Assembly (NCBI GenBank): GCA_034006035.1 | Contig: JAVETN010000018.1 | Span: 1-44,444 of the forward strand | Direction of reading: 5' to 3' | Source: Desulforegulaceae bacterium | Lineage (GTDB): Bacteria; Desulfobacterota; Desulfobacteria; Desulfobacterales; JACKCP01 | Length of the DNA stretch: 44,444 nt | Shown: positions 37,020 through 44,444 of the stretch, one piece after another | Layout: each line of letters starts with the position of its first letter | Numbering within the stretch: the first letter of the stretch is position 1 | Made by a program: the position numbers and the translations under genes | Notes under the pieces: generated by a model | Database searches by the model: none | Seen by the model: the letters and a program-made list of their open reading frames with translations, nothing else | What the model was told of the DNA's origin: nothing

Positions 37020-37331
37020 ATGGACGAACTTCCGTTAAAAATTAAAGACGATAACTTTATAATCAACCTTCATGTCCAGCCCAAAGCTTCAAGAAACGAG
37101 GCCTCGGGCATTTACAACAATGCTTTTAAAGTAAAAATAAAAGCACCTCCTGTTGACGGAGCAGCTAATAAGGAATGCATTAAATTTTTATCCAAATCCT
37201 TAAAAATCCCTAAAACTTCTATTTCAATTGTTTCAGGAGAAACAGGGAGGAATAAAAAATTGTCAATAAACAAACCAAAAAATCAAACAATTAAAGAGTT
37301 TAAAGAAAAGATACTCGCTTTTTTAAAATAG
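37020..37331 (+). CDS. DUF167/YggU family protein
   Basis: The 103-aa protein has the DUF167 signature: HVQPKASRNEASG, APPVDGAANKECIKFLSKSL and SIVSGETGRNKKLSI. It is a small alpha/beta fold of unknown function found across bacteria and eukaryotes. It starts six bases after thrH and probably ends the hom-thrH operon. No special link to threonine synthesis is known. Confidence 0.9.
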   Translation: MDELPLKIKDDNFIINLHVQPKASRNEASGIYNNAFKVKIKAPPVDGAANKECIKFLSKSLKIPKTSISIVSGETGRNKKLSINKPKNQTIKEFKEKILAFLK

Positions 37332-37439
37332 GTAAACAAAGTCGGAAAGTCGGACTAAATTTAAAATGCAATTTATCTTAATATAAACAGCACCATATAA
37401 GATTATTACAATTTTTTTAAAAAAACATTATAATAATCA

Positions 37440-37468
37440 TTGACTTAAAAAGTAAAACAACCTATATT
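37440..37468 (+). promoter_or_regulatory. Sigma-70 promoter of the initiator tRNA
   Basis: TTGACT (37440-37445), a 17-base spacer and TATATT (37463-37468) place a start near 37475, just before the tRNA at 37481. It is the best sigma-70 match in the window. Confidence 0.85.
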
Positions 37469-37480
37469 GCGTTTTGTTGA

Positions 37481-37557
<77 letters not shown>

Positions 37558-37571
37558 AAAAGATAAATAAC

Positions 37572-37598
37572 GGGTCAGAGTATTCTGACCCTTTTTTT
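37572..37598 (+). terminator. Intrinsic terminator after tRNA-fMet
   Basis: GGGTCAGA (37572-37579) and TCTGACCC (37584-37591) form an 8-bp stem with loop GTAT and are followed by seven T. This is the cleanest rho-independent terminator in the window. It ends only 15 bases before the next ATG. Confidence 0.93.
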
Positions 37599-37612
37599 AT
37601 TTTGGGGACACA

Positions 37613-38350
37613 ATGAACAATCCTTATTCCAACCGAAATTCCTACAGAAAGCTTATAAGCAAAAAACATTTTTTTTCTTTTCAAATTTCAATAGAAGAAA
37701 CAGATATCCATATCCAAGTTCCAAAAAACGGCCTTGAAAAAAAAGCTGAAGAAATAATAATTGAAACAAGAAAAGTTATAAAAGACTATATAAAAAAACA
37801 TCCAGATTTCAAAACAACCCTTTTGCCCTATCCTGAAGATCCAATCAGTCACCCTGTAATACAAAAAATGATTAATGCCGGAAAAAAAACAAACACAGGC
37901 CCAATGGCATCAGTTGCCGGAGCTGTTTGTCAGGAAACAGGCTATTATCTTTTAAATTTTTGCGATGAATTTATAATTGAAAACGGGGGAGATGTGTTTT
38001 TCAAAACAAAAAATGAATTTATTTCTGCAGTTTATTCAGGTAAAAACTCTCCTTTTTCCAATAAACTAGGACTAAAACTTTCTTCAAGCTCTGCTTTGTC
38101 TATTTGCACGTCATCTGGAACCCTTGGCCACTCTTTAAATTTCGGCAAAGCTGATTCTGTTACCATTGCATCAAAAGATGCATATCTTGCAGATGGTTAT
38201 GCAACAGCCTTATCCAATATGGTTAAAACCGATGAAGATATTAAAGCAGTCATTGAGCTGGCCATGTCAAAAAAAGAAATTGAAGCAATAGTGATAATAA
38301 AAGATAATAAAACTGGGGCTGCAGGAAAGATTGAACTGGTTAGAATTTAA
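37613..38350 (+). CDS. UPF0280 family protein (ApbE-like)
   Basis: A 245-aa protein with the UPF0280 motifs TNTGPMASVAGAVCQETG, EFIIENGGDVFFKT and SICTSSGTLGHSLNFGKADSVTIASKDAYLADGYATALSN, which belong to the same fold as the flavin transferase ApbE. The family is common in anaerobes and methanogens and has no proven reaction. GGGGA lies six bases before the ATG, directly behind the T run of the tRNA terminator. No promoter fits between them, so expression may depend on read-through. Confidence 0.88.
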   Translation: MNNPYSNRNSYRKLISKKHFFSFQISIEETDIHIQVPKNGLEKKAEEIIIETRKVIKDYIKKHPDFKTTLLPYPEDPISHPVIQKMINAGKKTNTGPMASVAGAVCQETGYYLLNFCDEFIIENGGDVFFKTKNEFISAVYSGKNSPFSNKLGLKLSSSSALSICTSSGTLGHSLNFGKADSVTIASKDAYLADGYATALSNMVKTDEDIKAVIELAMSKKEIEAIVIIKDNKTGAAGKIELVRI

Positions 38351-38651
38351 GAAAAAGGTTGATATCTTTACTCAAAACAAGTAAAAAATTACTTTTAAGA
38401 TATGATTAAGTTTAAATTGGGTTTTCTGTATTTGTGAATAAAAAACTTTAATGAGATCCACTCAAATTGTTTCAAATATTATTACACTTGAGATGATACT
38501 TGAGAAATTTATATTTTCAGGATAAAAACAAAGTTAAACTAAGATGGATAAGATCGTCTGAAATTTATTTTTTAAACAAAAGTTAAAACTTCTCAATAAA
38601 AAAACAAATAAACAACTTATATAGTGTAAAATAGAAATGGAGATATTAACT
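38351..38651. other. Intergenic region, no gene seen
   Basis: About 300 AT-rich bases. A weak AAGTAA/TTACTT hairpin lies just after the UPF0280 gene and could help end its transcript. No open frame, tRNA or strong promoter is visible; the promoter for the small membrane protein and possibly mutS should lie near its right end (candidate -10 TAAAAT around 38627). Confidence 0.5.
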
Positions 38652-39080
38652 ATGAAAAAATTTAAAATCACAGCAGGATTAGTTTTCCTGGCTTTAATAC
38701 TTCTAGCCGGATGGCAGAACCAAGAATATTTTATTTTAAAAAACGGGCTAGATTTAAATTTCTATTTTAAAAAATTCAGCATTCCTCAAACTGCAAATGG
38801 GTTATACTGGATTATATGTTTTGTAACCGGATTTCTTTTATCATATTTTTCAAGCCTTGCATTCAGATTTAAAGCACAAAGAAAAATTAAAATGCAAAAT
38901 CAAACCATAGAAAATTACAGGGAAACAGTGCTGGAGCTTAAAAATGAAGTTGATAAAATCAGAGCAACCGATTCTTTAAACCCGGACAACAAATCTTTTG
39001 AAGAAAATATAAAGAAAGAAGAGCAAAAGGAAAAGAGCAATGAAGTTCAAGGCCCTTTCAATGAAGAAAAAAACGAATAA
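38652..39080 (+). CDS. Small two-helix membrane protein, possibly LapA-domain-like
   Basis: Two membrane helices (residues 5-22 and 48-68 of the 142-aa form) precede a charged coiled-coil tail (75-142). This layout resembles LapA/DUF1049 proteins, but the sequence match is not firm. I take ATG at 38652 because GGAG lies nine bases upstream and overlaps an earlier in-frame ATG at 38637. A hairpin with a short T run follows the gene, before mutS. Confidence 0.6.
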   Translation: MKKFKITAGLVFLALILLAGWQNQEYFILKNGLDLNFYFKKFSIPQTANGLYWIICFVTGFLLSYFSSLAFRFKAQRKIKMQNQTIENYRETVLELKNEVDKIRATDSLNPDNKSFEENIKKEEQKEKSNEVQGPFNEEKNE

Positions 39081-39104
39081 CTACTCAGCTTTAAATTAAT
39101 TTTC

Positions 39105-39139
39105 AACCCGGCTGCATTTTTTATGTACTCCGGGTTTTT
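39105..39139 (+). terminator. Probable terminator before mutS
   Basis: AACCCGG (39105-39111) and CCGGGTT (39130-39136) form a 7-bp stem with an 18-base loop, followed by a short T run. The long loop lowers confidence. Confidence 0.5.
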
Positions 39140-39163
39140 CATTTTTACAGGAGTTTAAAATAG

Positions 39164-41773
39164 ATGACCTCTGTTGATGACCTTACTCCAATGATGGTTC
39201 AATATACGGAAATAAAAAAAGAATACCCAGATTGTATTCTTTTTTACCGAATGGGTGACTTTTATGAAATGTTTTATGAAGATGCAATAAAAGCAGCTCA
39301 AATTCTTGAGATTGCTCTAACATCTAGAAATAAAAACTCACCAAATCAAATTCCCATGTGTGGAATTCCTGTGAAATCAGCTGATTTTTACCTTGCAAGG
39401 CTGATTGAAAAAGAACAAAAAGTTGCAATCTGCGAACAAACAGAAGACCCAGCTCTTGCAAAAGGCCTTGTTAAAAGAGAAGTGGTAAGATTGATAACTC
39501 CGGGAATGATAGCAGATTCAAATTTCCTTGATGAAAAGGAAAATAACTATATTGCCTCTGTTTCATTTAGAGAAAACACTGCTGGCCTTTCCCATGTTGA
39601 TATTTCAACCGGAGATTTCAAGGTTACTGAAACAAAAGACTTCAATGTACTGATAGATGAAATAAACAGAATAAATCCCGGAGAAATAATTGTTTCAGAA
39701 GAAGAAAATTCAGATATTGTTAAAAAACTTAAATTAATTTTTCCAGCCAAGGTTTTCACCCTGCTTCCTGGATCATATTTTGACTTAAATCTTTGTAAAG
39801 AAAAAATATTTGACCAGTTTTCAATTAAAAGCCTAAGAGGCCTTGGATGCAGTAAAATGTCTGCTGGAGTAATCTCTGCAGGAGCAATTCTTTTCTATAT
39901 AAACGACACTCAAAAACAAGAAGCCCTGCATTTAAAATCCCTGACAGGATACAACCTTGAAAAGCACCTTGTTCTTGATTCAATCACATCCACAAATCTT
40001 GAGCTTCTTTGTTCAATGAAGGAAAAAACAAGAAAAGGAAGCCTGTTACATACAATCGATTATACAGTAACTGCAATGGGGGCAAGGCTTTTAAGAAACT
40101 TCATTCTCTACCCCCTTACTAATATAGATGAAATTCTAAAAAGACACGATTCAGTAAGTGAACTTGTCCATGAAAGGCTTATAAGAGAGGATCTTAAAAA
40201 ATTTCTTAAAGACATTTATGATATTGAAAGACTTACAACAAAAATATCAATGGGAACAGCAGGGCCAAAAGAACTTCTTCTTTTAAGAAACTCACTTGAA
40301 GCAATCCCAGAAATTGAAAAACTTTTGCAAAATTTTAACTCAAGCCTTCTTGAGTTCCCTGAAAATCCAAAAGAACTTGCCAAAATTGAGAATTTAATCA
40401 GTCAATCCATATCAGATGATGCTCCTCAGGTGATAAGCGAAGGAAATATTTTTAAAAAAGGTTTCAATGAAAAACTTGACGAACTTATAATTTTAACAAC
40501 CCAGGGAAAAACCTGGCTTGCCAAATATGAAGCTTCATTAAAAAAGCAAACCAAGATTTCTTCTTTAAAACTTAAATTCAATAAAGTTTTTGGTTATTTT
40601 ATAGATGTTCCAAAATCCCAGACTCCAAAAGTTCCAGACTTTTTTGTAAGGAAACAAACCCTTGTCAATTCTGAAAGATATATAACTGAGGAACTTAAAG
40701 AATATGAAGAAAATGTTTTTTCAGCTCAAGACAAAAGAACAAAACTGGAGTATGAACTTTTCCTGAACTTAAGAAATTCAATAGCTGATAAACGAAAAAT
40801 TCTCCAAAACACAGCCTCCTTTATTGCAAGACTTGATGTTTTGTCTTCATTTGCAGAGCTTGCTCTCCAAAGGGGATACTGCCGCCCGAAAATAAACAAA
40901 AAAAATATGATTTATATCAAAGCAGGAAGACACCCTGTGGTTGAAGCAGTACTTGAAAACGAAAGATTTGTTCCAAATGATATTTATCTTGACAATGATG
41001 AAAGCCAGCTTCTTATAATCACAGGTCCTAATATGGCAGGAAAATCAACAATTCTAAGGCAGACTGCCTTAATTGTTCTCCTTGCCCAGACAGGCTCTTA
41101 TGTTCCTGCTGAATACGCTGATATTTCAATTACAGACAGAATTTTCACAAGGGTGGGAGCTTCAGACAACCTTGCAGGAGGCCAGTCTACTTTTATGGTT
41201 GAAATGGAGGAAGCAGCTAATATTTTAAACAACGCCACCAAAGACTCTTTGGTGGTAATGGACGAAATAGGAAGAGGAACAAGCACTTTTGATGGAATAA
41301 GTATAGCATGGGCTGTTGCCGAAGAACTCCATAATTTAAGAGGCAAAGGGGTGAAAACACTGTTTGCCACCCATTACCACGAACTCACAGAACTAGAAAA
41401 CACTTTGCCAAAAGCTAAAAACTTTAATATCTCTATCACTGAGGTTGACGGAAAAATTTCCTTTTTAAGAAAATTAACAGAAGGCGGAGCAAGCAAAAGT
41501 TACGGAATTCAGGTTGCAGGTCTGGCAGGAATCCCTGTGAATGTTATAGAAAGAGCAAAAATTCTTCTTAAGCGACTTGAATCAGGAGAACATATACTTT
41601 CCAATCAAAAAATTAAGAATTTAAAAGAAAAAACATTTCAGATGGAATTTTTCCCTTCTCCTGAAAAAGAATTCACCCAGGCTCTGGCAAGTTTAAATAT
41701 AAATGAAATGACGCCTGTGGAAGCTTTGAACTGTCTCAATGCTCTCATAGACGAGGCAAAAAAGATTTTATAA
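39164..41773 (+). CDS. mutS: DNA mismatch repair protein MutS
   Basis: The N-terminal mismatch-reading motif is intact: ILFYRMGDFYEMFYEDA, with the Phe and Glu that contact the mispair. The core, clamp and ABC ATPase follow; Walker A is GPNMAGKST at 621-629, Walker B with VVMDEIGRGTSTFDG, and TLFATHYHEL. At 869 aa it is full-length MutS1. It finds mispairs and recruits MutL, which is not in the window. AGGAG precedes the ATG. The amidase gene starts 4 bases after its stop. Confidence 0.97.
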   Translation: MTSVDDLTPMMVQYTEIKKEYPDCILFYRMGDFYEMFYEDAIKAAQILEIALTSRNKNSPNQIPMCGIPVKSADFYLARLIEKEQKVAICEQTEDPALAKGLVKREVVRLITPGMIADSNFLDEKENNYIASVSFRENTAGLSHVDISTGDFKVTETKDFNVLIDEINRINPGEIIVSEEENSDIVKKLKLIFPAKVFTLLPGSYFDLNLCKEKIFDQFSIKSLRGLGCSKMSAGVISAGAILFYINDTQKQEALHLKSLTGYNLEKHLVLDSITSTNLELLCSMKEKTRKGSLLHTIDYTVTAMGARLLRNFILYPLTNIDEILKRHDSVSELVHERLIREDLKKFLKDIYDIERLTTKISMGTAGPKELLLLRNSLEAIPEIEKLLQNFNSSLLEFPENPKELAKIENLISQSISDDAPQVISEGNIFKKGFNEKLDELIILTTQGKTWLAKYEASLKKQTKISSLKLKFNKVFGYFIDVPKSQTPKVPDFFVRKQTLVNSERYITEELKEYEENVFSAQDKRTKLEYELFLNLRNSIADKRKILQNTASFIARLDVLSSFAELALQRGYCRPKINKKNMIYIKAGRHPVVEAVLENERFVPNDIYLDNDESQLLIITGPNMAGKSTILRQTALIVLLAQTGSYVPAEYADISITDRIFTRVGASDNLAGGQSTFMVEMEEAANILNNATKDSLVVMDEIGRGTSTFDGISIAWAVAEELHNLRGKGVKTLFATHYHELTELENTLPKAKNFNISITEVDGKISFLRKLTEGGASKSYGIQVAGLAGIPVNVIERAKILLKRLESGEHILSNQKIKNLKEKTFQMEFFPSPEKEFTQALASLNINEMTPVEALNCLNALIDEAKKIL

Positions 41774-41777
41774 AAAT

Positions 41778-43523
41778 ATGAAAAAAGTTTTATATTTTAA
41801 AACATTTGTTTTTCTTATTATAATTTTGCTTTTTGGCTCAGTTAGCTATACTGAGGCTTCAAGCGTAAAGCATCAGTATTTTAAAGCTGAGGCAGAATAC
41901 AGAAATATAAAAAATTCCACCAAAAAAAAATACAGGTCAAACTGGTCAGCCTGCATTTCAATGTTTGAAAAAGCCCATAAAACTGACCCTTTGGATCCCT
42001 GGGCTCCTGCTGCAATGTATCATGAGGGGTTTTTATATCTTGAAATGGCAGAAGTTTCATTTCTAAAAAAAGATATAAAAGAAGGTCTTGATATTATGGA
42101 GAAACTTATAAAAAAATATCCGGGAAGCAGGTACAAGTATAAAGCTTTAAAACAAATCAGGGAAAACAAAGATAAACTTTTATCTTCTTCTTATAAAAGC
42201 GATAAAAAAGACCCCATAAAAAGCCTTATTATAAAATCAAAAGAACCAGCAGTAAAAAAACCAGACCTTCCAACTAATTCTCAATTTGTTGCTTCAAAAA
42301 AACCAAAAATAACAGAAACAGAACTTGAACTACCATCAACTGATTTAAGCACCAATACTCAAATAAATGAAATCAGGTTTCATACACACAACAACAGAAC
42401 AAGAATTGTTGTGGATAGTGAAAGCGAAATAAAATACAATTTCAACGATCTAAACAAGGACGGGGAAAATAAAAAGCCCCCCAGGGTTTATATTGACTTT
42501 AAAAATGCATTACTAGCACAAAACATAAATAAAACTTATCAAGTTTTTGATCCCCAGGTGGAAAAAATCAGAATTGGTCAATATGACAAGGAAACAGTGA
42601 GAATTGTTGTTGATCTCAAATCAAAAGCCAAAGATTTCAAGGTATTTTCCCTTTTCAAACCTTATAGAACAGTTATTGATGTCTGGGGAGAAACTTCAAA
42701 CGGCGATAAAAATATTAAGGCCCACCCTGTGGTTTCAAGACAACTTGAAAATACAACCGCCAAAAAAGCTGATTCAGCCTCTCTTATAAAACAGCTTGCG
42801 CTGGGGGTTAACAGAATTGTAATCGATCCTGGCCATGGAGGAAAAGATTATGGAGCTCCAGGCTACTACAAGGGCTCCCATGAAAAATATACAGTAATGG
42901 ATATTTCAAAAAAACTTGCCAGTAAAATAAAAAAAGAGCTGGGTTATGAAGTTATTCTTACAAGGGATGACGATACATACCTTACTTTGGAGCAAAGAAC
43001 TGAAATAGCCAATACAAATAGGGCTGATCTTTTTATTTCAATACATACAAATGCAGCAAGAAACAAAGATGCCTATGGAATTGAAACCTATTTTCTAAAC
43101 CTTGCAACTGACGAAGATTCAATTTCAGTTGCAGCAAGAGAAAATGCAACATCAACAAAAAACATAAGTGATTTGCAAACTATTTTAAATGATCTCATGA
43201 GAGATGCAAAAATAAATGAATCAAGCAGACTTGCAACCCATATACAAAACTCAATGGTAAGTTCTTTAAAATCCGGTTACTCTAATATTAAAGACAGGGG
43301 GGTAAAACAGGCTCCTTTTTATGTTCTTCTTGGAGCAAGAATGCCAGCTGTTCTTCTTGAAGTTTCTTTTATAAGCAATCCAAGGGAATGTAAAAGACTT
43401 TCAACTGATGAGTATCAGGACAAAATTTGCGATGGTATTTTGAATGGAATAAAAAAGTATATAAAAGAAACAGATGCAAGAGCTGTTTACTATGAACCAG
43501 ATGATCCCGAACAAAAAGGATGA
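41778..43523 (+). CDS. N-acetylmuramoyl-L-alanine amidase (AmiC-like)
   Basis: Order: signal peptide (1-28, KTFVFLIIILLFGSVSYTEA), a TPR-like helical region (about 30-140), linker, AMIN domain (about 195-300, FHTHNNRTRIVVDSES) and the Amidase_3 domain (about 345-565). Zinc ligands and catalytic residues are His353 (DPGHGG), Glu369 (SHEKY), His423 (SIHTNA) and Glu528 (LLEVSF). It cleaves the peptide from muramic acid during cell separation in the periplasm; the AMIN domain usually directs it to the septum. The TPR-like addition is longer than in E. coli AmiC. ATG 41778 follows mutS at once. Confidence 0.93.
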   Translation: MKKVLYFKTFVFLIIILLFGSVSYTEASSVKHQYFKAEAEYRNIKNSTKKKYRSNWSACISMFEKAHKTDPLDPWAPAAMYHEGFLYLEMAEVSFLKKDIKEGLDIMEKLIKKYPGSRYKYKALKQIRENKDKLLSSSYKSDKKDPIKSLIIKSKEPAVKKPDLPTNSQFVASKKPKITETELELPSTDLSTNTQINEIRFHTHNNRTRIVVDSESEIKYNFNDLNKDGENKKPPRVYIDFKNALLAQNINKTYQVFDPQVEKIRIGQYDKETVRIVVDLKSKAKDFKVFSLFKPYRTVIDVWGETSNGDKNIKAHPVVSRQLENTTAKKADSASLIKQLALGVNRIVIDPGHGGKDYGAPGYYKGSHEKYTVMDISKKLASKIKKELGYEVILTRDDDTYLTLEQRTEIANTNRADLFISIHTNAARNKDAYGIETYFLNLATDEDSISVAARENATSTKNISDLQTILNDLMRDAKINESSRLATHIQNSMVSSLKSGYSNIKDRGVKQAPFYVLLGARMPAVLLEVSFISNPRECKRLSTDEYQDKICDGILNGIKKYIKETDARAVYYEPDDPEQKG

Positions 43524-44439
43524 GGAGGTTAAAATCCAGCCTTTTATTTTTCACAATCCAACAAAAATTGTTTTTGGAAAAGATACCACCCACCAAATAG
43601 GTGAAGAAATTTCTTCCTTTGCAAAAAAAGTGATGCTTATTTACGGCAAAGAAAGTATTAAAAAAAACGGTATCTATGAAAAGGTTACCAAATCTCTTAA
43701 CAAAGCAGGTATTGAATTTATTGAAAAATCCGGGGTAAAACCAAACCCTGTAATAAGCTTTGTAAGACAAGGTGCAGATTTATTCAAAAAAGAAAAACTT
43801 GACGCTGTTCTAGCTGTTGGAGGAGGCAGTGTAATTGATACTGCAAAAGCTGTTGCAGCTGCTGCAAAAACAAATTCTGACCCTTGGAAATTTTATATCG
43901 GGGAAGAAACAATAAAAGAAGCTTTTCCTATTGCAGTGGTTCTTACTCTTTCAGCCACAGCTTCTGAAATGAACCCAAGCTCAGTTATAACTAATGAAGA
44001 AACAAAACAAAAATACAGCTGTGTTTCACCTTTTTTATATCCCAAGGTTTCAATTCTTGATCCTGTAAACACATTTACTGTTCCAAAAAATCAAACTGCA
44101 AACGGAGCAATAGATACAATAATTCATGTTCTAGAAACCTATCTTAATTCAGAAGATGAAAATATAATGATCACAGATTCAATAATTGAAGCAATAATAA
44201 AAACCACCCTGGAATCTGCTGAAAAGATATTTAAAGACCCAAGAGATTATAATTCAAGGGCAAATATGATGTGGGCTTCAACTTTAGCCCTTAACGGACT
44301 TACAGCATTAGGAGCAGGACCAAAAAAATTTCCCATGCACATGATTGAACACTCATTAAGTGCAATTTATGATATTGCCCATGGAGAAGGACTTGCAATT
44401 GTTGGACCTGCATGGATGAAGTATAAGGCAAAACATTAA
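43474..44439 (+). CDS. Iron-containing alcohol dehydrogenase, C-terminally truncated
   Basis: The type III ADH signature is clear: IFHNPTKIVFGKDT, AVGGGSVIDTAKAVAAAA, LTLSATASEMNPSSVI, and metal ligands in NGAIDTIIHVLE (Asp, His), MHMIEHSLSA and DIAHGEG. It resembles the NADPH-dependent butanol dehydrogenase/YqhD group. Two oddities: TAA at 44437-44439 falls right after WMKYKAKH, some 60-70 residues short of the usual 380-390; and the AGGAGG at 43523-43528 has no ATG, GTG or TTG after it, only ATC at 43534, exactly where homologues begin. The ATGs at 43474, 43492 and 43501 lie inside the amidase gene with no good ribosome-binding site. The longest frame is given here. It may be a decaying gene or a sequence error. 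Confidence 0.75.
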   Translation: MQELFTMNQMIPNKKDEEVKIQPFIFHNPTKIVFGKDTTHQIGEEISSFAKKVMLIYGKESIKKNGIYEKVTKSLNKAGIEFIEKSGVKPNPVISFVRQGADLFKKEKLDAVLAVGGGSVIDTAKAVAAAAKTNSDPWKFYIGEETIKEAFPIAVVLTLSATASEMNPSSVITNEETKQKYSCVSPFLYPKVSILDPVNTFTVPKNQTANGAIDTIIHVLETYLNSEDENIMITDSIIEAIIKTTLESAEKIFKDPRDYNSRANMMWASTLALNGLTALGAGPKKFPMHMIEHSLSAIYDIAHGEGLAIVGPAWMKYKAKH

Positions 44440-44444
44440 CCACC

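Overview
The window is AT-rich, gene-dense bacterial DNA with no plasmid, phage or IS signature and only small intergenic gaps. The cell is Gram-negative: it has NagZ, MltG, an AMIN-domain amidase, a cardiolipin synthase and a sigma-54 activator. The mix of a SelB factor, HemW, ThrH-type homoserine phosphotransferase, a DUF2333 protein, a PfaD-type enoyl reductase and a CoA-transferase under sigma-54 control suggests an anaerobic Desulfobacterota, probably Desulfobacterales. That placement is inference from gene content; no 16S or other marker was available. TTG start codons preceded by good ribosome-binding sites are common.

Layout. 1-4087: a leftward cluster (a partial protein ending in KEEVQ repeats, an acidic 140-aa protein and a ParA/MinD-like ATPase) diverges from a 682-aa protein with a long acidic 14-residue repeat and a C-terminal formylglycine-enzyme-like fold that lacks the catalytic cysteines. 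4104-6116: an M24 aminopeptidase P and XerD. 6118-11900: a tightly packed set of PfaD, a stand-alone acyltransferase with a polyketide-synthase-like N-terminal linker, a Cys-rich protein, a membrane protein and a PAS-PAS-AAA-Fis sigma-54 activator. 11905-13494: three operator-like inverted repeats, a near-perfect -24/-12 promoter and a butyryl/acetyl-CoA transferase, which looks like a complete activator-to-target circuit. 13616-15726: gamma-carbonic anhydrase and glycerol kinase, leftward. 16047-21285: an orphan Cys-motif protein, then SbcD-SbcC. 21309-24362: an SMR transporter, a small cytochrome c, a patatin-like lipase and cardiolipin synthase.

24463-24539 is tRNA-His. 24829-27889 carries SelB and a DUF2333 membrane protein, ended by a strong hairpin. 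27999-30307 holds HemW and a radical SAM protein, leftward. 30421-32894 is MltG, an unknown protein and NagZ. 32872-34942 is TsaD and PurM, leftward. 35086-37331 is homoserine dehydrogenase, ThrH and a DUF167 protein. 37481-37557 is the initiator tRNA with its own promoter and terminator, followed closely by a UPF0280 protein. 38652-44439 holds a small membrane protein, MutS, an AmiC-like amidase and an iron-containing alcohol dehydrogenase that lacks a normal start codon at the expected position and stops early, five bases before the window edge.

Most of the window is housekeeping. The parts with real novelty are the ParA/repeat-protein/FGE-like locus at the left end, the orphan PfaD-acyltransferase cassette, and the sigma-54 circuit.
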